Assembly (NCBI RefSeq): GCF_022601875.1
Contig: NZ_JAKVIP010000005.1
Span: forward strand, 42,855-106,854
Direction: 5' to 3'
Source: Chryseobacterium sp. SSA4.19
GTDB lineage: Bacteria; Bacteroidota; Bacteroidia; Flavobacteriales; Weeksellaceae
DNA length: 64,000 nucleotides
Under the pieces are notes generated by a model that was not told the origin of the DNA, did no database searches, and saw only the letters and a program-made list of their open reading frames with translations. Shown here in pieces: positions 25,970 through 33,870 of the stretch (positions are counted from its first letter, which is position 1; each line of letters opens with the position of its first letter). The position numbers and the translations under genes are program-made.

Positions 25970-26959
25970 TTACAGAACAGGAACCGTTGCCGCTTTAAAT
26001 TCTTTTAATAAATTTTCGAAGATTGTTTCTACAGGAAGAACATCATTAATTAAAGCAGAAACCTGGCCGATTTCCAGTTCTCCTTCTTCCATATCTCCTT
26101 CAAACATTCCGCGTTTTGCTCGGGCCCTGCCTAAAGAGCTGATTAGAGATTCTTTATTTCTGCCGGTATTATAGATTTCTTCCAGTTCGTTGAAGAATTT
26201 ATTTTTCACCATTCTCACCGGTGCCAGTTCTTTTAAAGTGAGATGCGTATCGCCTTCCTGAAGTTGCGTAATTTTATTTTTCCAGTTGTTATGGGCACTT
26301 GCTTCTATCGTTGCCGCAAAACGGGAACCGATCTGTACTCCGTCAGCTCCAAGGATCATTGCTGCCTTCATTTGGGAACCGAGCGCAATACCACCCGCTG
26401 CGATCAGTGGTTTTGAAATATGGCTTTTTACATTCGGAATTAAACACAAAGTGGTTGTTTCATCACGTCCGTTGTGCCCTCCTGCCTCAAAACCTTCGGC
26501 AACAACAGCGTCAACGCCTGCTTCTTCGCATTTCATGGCAAATTTTGTAGAGGAAACGACATGGGCTACTTTCAGGCCTTCTTTCTGTAAGGTTTCTGTA
26601 TAGGTTTTTGGATTTCCGGCAGATGTAAAGACAATTTTCACACCTTCTTCAAGAATGATCTTAATAATTTCATCCAGATTCGGATAAAGCATCGGTACAT
26701 TTACTCCAAAAGGTTTATCGGTCGCCTGCTTACATTTTCGGATGTTTTCCCTGAGAACATCAGGATACATGCTTCCAGCACCGATTAATCCCAGTCCTCC
26801 GCAATTAGAAACCGCCGAAGCAAGCTTCCATCCGGAATGCCAGATCATTCCCGCCTGAATAATAGGATATTGTATGCTGAAAAGTTCTGTAATTCTATTT
26901 TTACTTTGCTGCATATCGTGAAGTTTTTTAGCCGAATTAAAATCTATAAAATTGCTCAT
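25970..26959 (-). CDS. Nitronate monooxygenase
   Basis: The 329-residue FMN TIM-barrel enzyme has PIIQAGMIWHSG near the N-terminus, VVAEGFEAGGHNGRDE (about 170-185) and GSQMKAAMILGADGVQIGSRF (about 196-216), all typical of nitronate monooxygenase (2-nitropropane dioxygenase). It oxidises alkyl nitronates such as propionate 3-nitronate. An ATG 15 codons in is a possible alternative start. It heads the pair with the hydrolase. Confidence 0.9.
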   Translation of the reverse strand: MSNFIDFNSAKKLHDMQQSKNRITELFSIQYPIIQAGMIWHSGWKLASAVSNCGGLGLIGAGSMYPDVLRENIRKCKQATDKPFGVNVPMLYPNLDEIIKIILEEGVKIVFTSAGNPKTYTETLQKEGLKVAHVVSSTKFAMKCEEAGVDAVVAEGFEAGGHNGRDETTTLCLIPNVKSHISKPLIAAGGIALGSQMKAAMILGADGVQIGSRFAATIEASAHNNWKNKITQLQEGDTHLTLKELAPVRMVKNKFFNELEEIYNTGRNKESLISSLGRARAKRGMFEGDMEEGELEIGQVSALINDVLPVETIFENLLKEFKAATVPVL

Positions 26960-27005
26960 GCCGTAAAAATACTAAAAACTATAATCTATCAGAAGGCTTA
27001 GTCAT

Positions 27006-27034
27006 AAAAAAACCTCCGGAAAATCGGAGGTTTT
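27006..27034 (-). terminator. Terminator of the PPIase gene
   Basis: A 10-bp stem (AAAACCTCCG with CGGAGGTTTT) with a 6-nt loop. It is followed by T residues on the minus strand and could also act on the plus strand. Confidence 0.9.
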
Positions 27035-27037
27035 AAT

Positions 27038-28408
27038 TTATTTTTTAACTGAATCTTTTTTCCAGCTTCCTTTAAAGTTACATGAATCATAACGTCCGTC
27101 AATTGAAATAAATGTAATCGGCAGTTTTGAATTCACAAACTTTTCAATCATTTCATTCTTTTTCTTGTTGAGCGCCATCTGCTTGATTCTATCATAATCG
27201 GTTTCCAGAGTAATCTGGTGTGCCGGAATTACATCATCGATTTTTACAATCTTCACCACTTTTCTCTTTCTTTCATCTTCATCATCAAAAGCATTGGTAA
27301 TATCGCCTTTATTTAAACCTGCAAGCTCATAGCTGATCGTTCCCGGAACCGTTTCTCTTTCAATTTTATTAGAACCGTCGGCTCCCGGGATTACACCGGC
27401 ATTAAACTTTGTTCTTTTATCATCTGAGAATTTAAAAGCGGCATCTTTGAATGTCATTTTCCCGCTTTGGATTAAGCCTCTGATGCTGTCAAGCTTTACT
27501 TTTGCTGTTTTTATTTCATCATCAGTAGGAGTAGTCATCAACAGAATATGCCTTGCTTCATAGTTTTTACCTGACTTTTTCACCAATTGAATAAGATGAT
27601 ACCCGAATTCTGATTCCACAGGCTCTGACATTTCCCCTTCCTGAAGGTTTAGTGCGGCTGCTTCAAAAGCTTTAACCATCTGGCCTTTTGAAATATTTTT
27701 CATTAAGCCGCCGTTGGCAGCGGAACCAGGGTCTTCAGAGTAGATCCTGGCCTGACTTTCAAAGGTTTCTCCTCCCTCTATATCTTTTTTAATTTTATTA
27801 AGCCTGTTGATCAGATCCTGCTTGTGGGCTTCTGTAAGCTTTGGAAACATCATGATCTGTGACAATGATACCTCATCCTTAATTTCAGGCAGCTGCGCTT
27901 TATATAAATTATAAAAGTCGGTTACCTCATTTGGTGTAACATCGGCTTTTTCAGTAATTCTCTGGTATTTAGCCTGTCCGTAATATTGATCGGTATCGAT
28001 TTTCTCAATTGCATTTTTCATTTCGTACCCATTCCTGAATTTGTAAGCAGTCAGCATTGTTTTTTCATCAGGAAACTGGGAAAGAAGCTGTTGATATTTG
28101 GCATTAGCCTGTTCTTTGAGGGCAGCAGAACGGTTCTCGATTAATGTATCTTTTCTTGCTTCGTATACCAGAAGTTTATTGTTCAGAAGATTTTCCAGAA
28201 ACTCACACTTGTCAATATTGGAAGCACCCTGCTGTTTTGCATAATTCATCTGCTCATTCACATCGGATTCCAAAACAATTTCATCTCCGATTACAGCAGC
28301 AATACCATCTATCAGATCTCCCTGTTTCAGTTGGGCATTTATGGTATTGGTCCCCATCATCATGATGAAAATTCCAAAAAGAAAAGTGATCTTAAGTTTA
28401 TTTGTCAT
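27038..28408 (-). CDS. SurA-like peptidylprolyl isomerase
   Basis: The 456-residue protein has a signal peptide (to about residue 25), a SurA N-like helical domain beginning DGIAAVIGDEIVLESDVNEQ, and two parvulin/PpiC repeats, about 175-275 (GYHLIQLVKK) and 285-385 (EARHILLMTT). SurA-type proteins assist outer-membrane protein folding in the periplasm. It has a good -7 box at 28430-28437. Downstream comes a strong terminator. Confidence 0.88.
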   Translation of the reverse strand: MTNKLKITFLFGIFIMMMGTNTINAQLKQGDLIDGIAAVIGDEIVLESDVNEQMNYAKQQGASNIDKCEFLENLLNNKLLVYEARKDTLIENRSAALKEQANAKYQQLLSQFPDEKTMLTAYKFRNGYEMKNAIEKIDTDQYYGQAKYQRITEKADVTPNEVTDFYNLYKAQLPEIKDEVSLSQIMMFPKLTEAHKQDLINRLNKIKKDIEGGETFESQARIYSEDPGSAANGGLMKNISKGQMVKAFEAAALNLQEGEMSEPVESEFGYHLIQLVKKSGKNYEARHILLMTTPTDDEIKTAKVKLDSIRGLIQSGKMTFKDAAFKFSDDKRTKFNAGVIPGADGSNKIERETVPGTISYELAGLNKGDITNAFDDEDERKRKVVKIVKIDDVIPAHQITLETDYDRIKQMALNKKKNEMIEKFVNSKLPITFISIDGRYDSCNFKGSWKKDSVKK

Positions 28409-28429
28409 TTTACTATTTTAAACAAGTTG

Positions 28430-28437
28430 CAAATTTA
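28430..28437 (-). promoter_or_regulatory. -7 box of the SurA-like gene
   Basis: TAAATTTG on the minus strand matches TAnnTTTG, 21 nt before the ATG. Confidence 0.55.
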
Positions 28438-28495
28438 GAATTCTTAATGAATTACACTGTATTTTTTATTATAAATATTTCTTAAAAAGAGGGAT

Positions 28496-29419
28496 CTAAC
28501 TGAGTTCTATATCAAAAGTTGTCAGTTCTTTAAACTGTTTCAATCTTTTAAACATATCTGCTTCATTTACTTCCTGTATCCTTTCGGTTCCAAATTTCTC
28601 AACCGTGAAAGAAGCCATGGCAGAACCCACGATCAGTGCAGATTTCATGGTATCAAAATCGGTCTTTCCTTTTTTAGCAAGATAAGCTGCAAAACCACCG
28701 GCAAACGTATCTCCGGCTCCTGTAGGATCAAATACTTCTTCAAGCGGCAGTGCAGGGATAGCAAACACTTTCTCATCATGAAAAAGTAAAGCACCGTGTT
28801 CCCCTTTTTTAATAATCACATACTCAGGGCCCATTTCGTGGATTTTTTTAGCTGCTTTAACCAGAGAATATTCTCCAGAAAGCTGTCTTGCCTCCTCATC
28901 GTTAATGGTAATGACATCAGTTTTGGCAATCATATCCATTAAAATATCCAACGCGCTGTCCATCCAGAAATTCATGGTATCCAGGATAACCAGTTTCGGG
29001 CGGCTTTTCATTTTTTCAAGCACTGAAAGCTGTACGCCCGGATGAAGATTTCCTAATAACAAAATCTCTGCATCCTGCATAGAATCAGGAATCTTCGGGT
29101 CAAAGTTTTCAAGAACGTTAACTTCGGTTGCTAAAGTATCTCTTGTATTTAAATCATTGTGATATTTTCCGGACCAGAAGAATGTTTTGCCTTCTTTTAC
29201 GATCTCGATTCCTTCAATGTTGATGTCTCTGTTTGTAAACATATCGAGATGCTCCTGTGGAAAATCTCCCCCTACAACAGAAACAATTCCGGATTTTACT
29301 CCTAAAACGGATGAAGTGATCCCAATATAGGTAGCAGCTCCTCCTAAAATTTTATCTGTCTTACCAAACGGCGTTTCAATAGCATCAAATGCAACACTTC
29401 CTACAACTAAAAGTTTCAT
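28496..29419 (-). CDS. PfkB-family carbohydrate/nucleoside kinase
   Basis: About 307 residues of the ribokinase family: GSVAFDAIETPFG at the start, GGAATYIG, and the C-terminal signature DPTGAGDTFAGGF (about 235-247) with the catalytic Asp. Substrates in the family include ribose, fructose, adenosine and sugar alcohols; this cannot be told here. The ATG at 29419 removes an 18-codon extension that overlaps gldD. Confidence 0.9.
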   Translation of the reverse strand: MKLLVVGSVAFDAIETPFGKTDKILGGAATYIGITSSVLGVKSGIVSVVGGDFPQEHLDMFTNRDINIEGIEIVKEGKTFFWSGKYHNDLNTRDTLATEVNVLENFDPKIPDSMQDAEILLLGNLHPGVQLSVLEKMKSRPKLVILDTMNFWMDSALDILMDMIAKTDVITINDEEARQLSGEYSLVKAAKKIHEMGPEYVIIKKGEHGALLFHDEKVFAIPALPLEEVFDPTGAGDTFAGGFAAYLAKKGKTDFDTMKSALIVGSAMASFTVEKFGTERIQEVNEADMFKRLKQFKELTTFDIELS

Positions 29420-29447
29420 ATTATTTAAAAAATATATTAAAAGTAAA

Positions 29448-30005
29448 TTAATTTTTCCATTCAAAGGTATCAAGAAGGTGTTTCATATCTTTTTTGATAT
29501 AATCTACCGCAGGAGCCAGTGAATCGGGTTTCGGCCTCGTATTAAAATATAAATATGCCGTTACGAAATGTTTCGTACTGTCTGTAATGTAAAACTGGAG
29601 ATTTGAGGCACTTTGCCCTTTCAGTTCATAAAAATTCCCGTATACTTTTTTATCCGGATATTCAAAGGATTTCGTATCAATGGCACTTGCCTTAATTGTA
29701 TGTTCGTAGACCATTTTTTCAGCTTCCCTGATATGATCCGCAAAGTCATTCTTTATAGGGTAATATGTCACAAAAATCTTGGCTTTCATTTTAGGATAGT
29801 TCAGGTAATACCAGCAAGGCTTCTTGGCATCAGTGATTTTTGCAAAATCTGAATATTCAAAAGTATAAGAACAGTTGCTTTCAAATTTCTGATATTTAGG
29901 TGCGGGATATTCCAGACGAAGTTCTCCGTAAGGCTTCGGAACAGGATCTTTCCCACAGGAGATCAGAAAAAGTGCTGCACAAATAAAAAAGGCATTTTTA
30001 AACAT
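29448..30005 (-). CDS. gldD: Gliding-motility lipoprotein GldD
   Basis: A 185-residue lipoprotein: signal with lipobox LISC and GKDPVPKPYGELRLEYP directly after, which is the GldD N-terminal signature. GldD is essential for gliding and for type IX secretion in Flavobacterium johnsoniae. The ATG at 30005 is set by the lipobox; the longer frame starts in noncoding DNA. A -7 box ends 4 nt before the ATG. It lies downstream of mutY; the usual ssb and gldE genes are not between them. Confidence 0.92.
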   Translation of the reverse strand: MFKNAFFICAALFLISCGKDPVPKPYGELRLEYPAPKYQKFESNCSYTFEYSDFAKITDAKKPCWYYLNYPKMKAKIFVTYYPIKNDFADHIREAEKMVYEHTIKASAIDTKSFEYPDKKVYGNFYELKGQSASNLQFYITDSTKHFVTAYLYFNTRPKPDSLAPAVDYIKKDMKHLLDTFEWKN

Positions 30006-30009
30006 TTTG

Positions 30010-30017
30010 CAAAAGTA
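30010..30017 (-). promoter_or_regulatory. -7 box of gldD, 4 nt from the ATG
   Basis: TACTTTTG on the minus strand. The 4-nt gap to the ATG means transcription would start at or next to the start codon, a leaderless layout. Confidence 0.6.
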
Positions 30018-30172
30018 CAAATTAGATTTCAGATTTTGGAAGACAAATTTCAGGATTTCAATGGGTTTATCCTGTGAAACAGGATCATCAGAATATAATT
30101 TAAAGCAAAACAAATAAGCATTAAATTTAACTTCAATTTAATCCAAAGGCTCCGGATTCTAACCTTTCAGAT

Positions 30173-31216
30173 TTAAAAAAATAATTCTTCATTCTTACTC
30201 CTGATATAATTCTCCAGTGGCTTTGGAAATGATTTTTCATGAGAATCGGCATCATCGGTAACAATATACTGATTATCAGCAATAAAATCTTCCCAGGCGG
30301 TTTGGGAATCTATTTCAACATTAAAGATTTCTATCATTAAATTTTTATGGGTGAGTTTATGATGTACCGTTCTGACACTCTGAATAAAGGGCTTCAGCTC
30401 TTCAGGGATTTCAATAGGAAATTCAAATAATTTTTTCCAGATAAAATCATCCTTTCTCTGCTGAATTAAAAACTGACCATTTCTGTGAACAAAATAGTAG
30501 GTCAGATGAAGATCCTTGGTCTTTGCTTTTTTTGTTTTCACCGGGAATTCTGAAACCCTGTTTAATGAAAAAGCCAGGCAATCTTCATGCAAAGGGCATT
30601 CATGGCAAAGTGGATTTTTAGGTTTACAGATTTCCGAACCGAGATCCATCATGGCCTGGTTGAAATCCCCTACATTTTCAGGCAGAATCAATTGGGCCAA
30701 TTCGGAAAAATAAGTAAAGGCTTTTGAATTGGATATATCGAAATCATCAGCAAAAACACGGCTTAAAACACGGTAAAAGTTCCCGTCAACCGCAGGCATC
30801 TTCCCTCCAAAGCAAATGCTTGAAACGGCAGCAGCGGTATATTTACCCACTCCTTTTAACTTTAAGATTTCCTGATAGTCATGCGGAAATGAGCCGTTAT
30901 AGTCATTAATGATCTGTTGAGCTGCTTTGTGGATATTAAGGGCTCTGGAATAATACCCCAGTCCTTTCCAGTACAGCAGCACCTCATCTTCTTCAGCTTC
31001 TGCCAATACTTTTACATCAGGAAACCTTCTGATAAAATTATTATAGTGATTAAGTCCCTGAGTAATCCGGGTCTGCTGAAAAACGATTTCACATATCCAG
31101 ATCTTGTAAGGATCTCTGGTCTGCCGGAACGGCAGGTCCCTGGCATTAGTTTTATACCAGGCTAGGAGTTTAGTGCCTACCTGCTGAAAGTTTGAATCTT
31201 CTTTTGTCTTTTCCAA
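30173..31216 (-). CDS. mutY: A/G-specific adenine glycosylase MutY
   Basis: The 347-residue enzyme removes adenine opposite 8-oxoguanine. Visible are EIVFQQTRITQG (about 42-53), the helix-hairpin-helix LKGVGKYTAAAVSSICFG with the catalytic region VDGNFYRVLSR, the [4Fe-4S] cysteines (CKPKNPLCHECPLHEDC) and a C-terminal NUDIX-like domain. The frame starts at a TTG (31216). An ATG at 31229 is out of frame across a five-T run, so the start, or one base of that run, is doubtful. A -7 box lies at 31239-31246. Confidence 0.93.
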   Translation of the reverse strand: MEKTKEDSNFQQVGTKLLAWYKTNARDLPFRQTRDPYKIWICEIVFQQTRITQGLNHYNNFIRRFPDVKVLAEAEEDEVLLYWKGLGYYSRALNIHKAAQQIINDYNGSFPHDYQEILKLKGVGKYTAAAVSSICFGGKMPAVDGNFYRVLSRVFADDFDISNSKAFTYFSELAQLILPENVGDFNQAMMDLGSEICKPKNPLCHECPLHEDCLAFSLNRVSEFPVKTKKAKTKDLHLTYYFVHRNGQFLIQQRKDDFIWKKLFEFPIEIPEELKPFIQSVRTVHHKLTHKNLMIEIFNVEIDSQTAWEDFIADNQYIVTDDADSHEKSFPKPLENYIRSKNEELFF

Positions 31217-31238
31217 AAAGCCGTCTCATTTATATATG

Positions 31239-31246
31239 CAAAGATA
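31239..31246 (-). promoter_or_regulatory. -7 box of mutY
   Basis: TATCTTTG on the minus strand matches TAnnTTTG, 22 nt before the TTG start and 9 nt before an out-of-frame ATG. Confidence 0.55.
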
Positions 31247-31253
31247 ATGTATT

Positions 31254-31709
31254 TTAATTTTCTTTCTTCACTGAATACACCGGTGCTGCTTTCAGCCATT
31301 GGTATTTAAGATGCTTTTCTTTAGCAATGAAACGGTAGCCATTCAGTTTTTTCAGATAGACATACATCTCTCCCGTTTTCAGCTTTAATCTTTGGTTAGA
31401 CAATATCTGTACAGGGAAATTAACAATAGAATCTCTGGTGGTCTTCAACACCTGTCCGAAAGGGATTTTATAGATAAAAACAGACTGGCCGCGTCCGGAA
31501 GAGCTGTCAACCAGTTTTATATCTGATGCAGAAAGCACCATATCGCTTGCATCAAAACATTCCTGTTCATTCATAATGTAAGCCTTCCCTTCCTGCCTTT
31601 CGTCTGCAAAAAGATCAATGGAATGTTCATTCTGCAGCTTTTTATCTTCGCAGCTTATTGAAAAGGTCATGAGAAGTACTGGTAAAGAATAAAGCAGTCT
31701 GCTTTTCAT
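31254..31709 (-). CDS. Putative lipoprotein of unknown function
   Basis: A 151-residue protein with a signal and lipobox ISC (about residue 20), so a cell-envelope lipoprotein. It contains a Cys in EQECFDASD and alternating beta-like segments; no family is recognised. The ATG at 31709 is fixed by the signal peptide, as the longer frame runs back through the tssC terminator and into tssC. It lies between mutY and tssC. Confidence 0.65.
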   Translation of the reverse strand: MKSRLLYSLPVLLMTFSISCEDKKLQNEHSIDLFADERQEGKAYIMNEQECFDASDMVLSASDIKLVDSSSGRGQSVFIYKIPFGQVLKTTRDSIVNFPVQILSNQRLKLKTGEMYVYLKKLNGYRFIAKEKHLKYQWLKAAPVYSVKKEN

Positions 31710-31736
31710 CTGTATTATTTTTAGTGATTTGGTAGA

Positions 31737-31767
31737 AAAAAACCGATGTGAATTGCATCGGTTTTTT
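31737..31767 (-). terminator. Terminator of tssBC
   Basis: A 12-bp stem (AAAAAACCGATG with CATCGGTTTTTT) with a 7-nt loop and a T-run on the minus strand. Confidence 0.9.
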
Positions 31768-31780
31768 ATTGATAAATATT

Positions 31781-33145
31781 TTATTCCTGAGTATATTCTG
31801 CATCCCATTCATTCCCGTCATCTCCTTTATGCCCGTCTAATTTAATGACAAAACTTTTTGTAGGAAAATAAGGTGTTAAGCGGATATCCAGCCATACTCG
31901 GTCTTTATTGACTCTGTCCTGTTCGAATCTGACGATTTTGAATTTCTCGATCAGTTTATCCGGGCCTTTGATATTATCCAAGAACTGAACGACCTGTCTT
32001 CTTAAATCATCTTCATTTTTAGCATTCCAGTTTTCGAAAGCTCTTCTGTTCAGGAAATCCAGCAATACTTTGGTAACGTAATCGAATACTCGTACTACAG
32101 AGTAGGTTTGTAAGCCAATGTTATCTCCTGTGAATAATGTTTTGGCAGAGAAAGCCATGATTTTTCCGTATTCGTTGACCATAGGAACCAGTCCCATTTT
32201 TTCAAGTTGGGATATTTCGCTCTTTTTAAGCTCAAATTTCACGGCATCCACTTCGTTGATATTTCCGTGCTTTTTACCTGCAGCCACCTGGGACATCAAT
32301 GTTTTATGGATTTTACCTGCCAATGAGGTGGAAGGCGGAAGTTCTACATTTTCCTCCTCTCCTATTTCTTCAGCTTTTCCACGACCTACCAGCCAGTTAC
32401 ATGTCATGATGACATTACTTCTGTGCAGTTCACCACCTGTAAGGTTAGCGGAATGGAACAGGTCTACTACATCATCCGGCTTATCAAGGTTTGCAAAATC
32501 CGTAACCATCATTACTTTGTTTTCGTTACAGATTTTAGCCCATTTCTCAATTACTTTATTGGACCCCAGATATCCAGGGATCGCAAGGATGGAATAATTA
32601 TCTCTAAGATCAAGACGGTCATAGTAATTTTTAAATTCTTCCGCAATGGCATCAATGAAAACCGGATTGTCAAGGTCTGAAACCTGGTTAAGGCTGGCAT
32701 TAACAATGCTAACGTTATCAACTTTATCCAGCTCGGTATTTTTATAGAATTGCGCAACCGTCCTGTAGTTTGTTTCCAGATCACGAACGGTGTCTAATGT
32801 ATTTTTAAGGTTAAGCTTTAAATTCTGCTCGGCTGACTGTGCTTTAGCTTTGCACATATCGGCCATTTTATCTGCAGATTCATTACCTTCCAGAAGGTTC
32901 ACCCAAAGATTTATTTTTTGGAGCAGTTCTTTTCTTTCTTCTGCTTTATTGTTGTCGTTGAGAAAAATTTCTTTTCTTGCTTTTCTTGTCGGGTTCATGT
33001 TTGCAATGCCGTCTACAACGGATTCTACAAAACCAAAACCTCCTATTTTATTAAGTTCGGCAACCGGATTGCCTTTTGGCTGACCTCCATGTTGCTGCTG
33101 TCCCTGCTGTTGCTGGTTTTCAGCTGCCTGTAATTTACTATCCAT
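31781..33145 (-). CDS. tssC: T6SS contractile sheath large subunit TssC (DUF5458 type)
   Basis: The 454-residue protein matches the Bacteroidota TssC family, in older databases DUF5458. The N-terminus has a Gln-rich start, then GGFGFVESVVDG; AIPGYLGSNKVIEKWAKICNENKVM and LQTYSVVRVFDYVTKVLLDFLNRRAFENW are in the middle and C-terminal parts. TssC forms the sheath with TssB. It lies 21 bp behind tssB. No other T6SS gene is in the window. Confidence 0.85.
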   Translation of the reverse strand: MDSKLQAAENQQQQGQQQHGGQPKGNPVAELNKIGGFGFVESVVDGIANMNPTRKARKEIFLNDNNKAEERKELLQKINLWVNLLEGNESADKMADMCKAKAQSAEQNLKLNLKNTLDTVRDLETNYRTVAQFYKNTELDKVDNVSIVNASLNQVSDLDNPVFIDAIAEEFKNYYDRLDLRDNYSILAIPGYLGSNKVIEKWAKICNENKVMMVTDFANLDKPDDVVDLFHSANLTGGELHRSNVIMTCNWLVGRGKAEEIGEEENVELPPSTSLAGKIHKTLMSQVAAGKKHGNINEVDAVKFELKKSEISQLEKMGLVPMVNEYGKIMAFSAKTLFTGDNIGLQTYSVVRVFDYVTKVLLDFLNRRAFENWNAKNEDDLRRQVVQFLDNIKGPDKLIEKFKIVRFEQDRVNKDRVWLDIRLTPYFPTKSFVIKLDGHKGDDGNEWDAEYTQE

Positions 33146-33166
33146 GATTAATGTAACGTCTTTAGA

Positions 33167-33613
33167 TTATTTTTCAAGTTCTTGTGCCACTTCTTTTAAC
33201 ACTTCTACGAATGCAGCCCTTGTCTGATCATTTTCCAGCATATTGCGCAGAATTTTATTGGTCTTCAGCTGTCGTACAATTTTATTGTACTGTTCCTGTT
33301 CCATGCTGAGCTGCTGTAAATAATCTGATTTTTGGGTAAGACTTTTCGGAGTGAAGTCGCCGAGACTCTGAAAACGGAATTCTTCTTCTACTACATTGCC
33401 GTCTTCTGTTTCATGCTGTACGCTTACAGAAGGCTGGAAATACCTGAAGACATCATCCATCGTTTTTAATCCGGTCACAATTTCAGGGACATAAGATTCA
33501 TCGGTGGTAAGCTGGCTTACGATCAGCGATTTATTTTCCTGTATGTTCTGAATAGCTTCATTAGCGTCCACTTTTATTTCGTTTCCGCCAACGCCATAAT
33601 TAAACATTGCCAT
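33167..33613 (-). CDS. tssB: T6SS contractile sheath small subunit TssB
   Basis: The 148-residue protein fits VipA/TssB: EIVTGLKTMDDVFRYFQPSVSV near the middle and EEFRFQSLGDFTPKSL (about 85-100). The ATG at 33613 (MAMFNYGV) was chosen, because the longer frame begins with an unusual hydrophobic stretch and is AT-rich. It precedes tssC. The upstream neighbours are M13 peptidases, not T6SS baseplate genes. Confidence 0.82.
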   Translation of the reverse strand: MAMFNYGVGGNEIKVDANEAIQNIQENKSLIVSQLTTDESYVPEIVTGLKTMDDVFRYFQPSVSVQHETEDGNVVEEEFRFQSLGDFTPKSLTQKSDYLQQLSMEQEQYNKIVRQLKTNKILRNMLENDQTRAAFVEVLKEVAQELEK

Positions 33614-33817
33614 ATTATTGTTATTTTGAGATGTTATATTTTGGTGTGAATTGATTTTATCAGCATCAAATAACTGACCAATCCAATGTTTAAATTTAAA
33701 AAAAAACTGTAACATAAAAAATTTTGTCAAGGTTTTTATTAAAATATTTAATAATACATTCACATATCAACCATATCAATATTTGAATGTAGTCACTAAA
33801 CTAGAAAAAATAAAACA

Positions 33818-33847
33818 AAAAAACGCATCATTTCCGATGCGTTTTTT
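33818..33847 (-). terminator. Terminator of the first M13 peptidase gene
   Basis: A 12-bp stem (AAAAAACGCATC with GATGCGTTTTTT) with a 6-nt loop, 24 bp past the stop codon. Confidence 0.9.
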
Positions 33848-33870
33848 AATTCTGTTCATTTTAATCCAGC

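Noticed and set aside
32118..32597. Long plus-strand frame opposite tssC
   Set aside because: Shadow of the tssC coding region; hydrophobic low-complexity translation without a family pattern.
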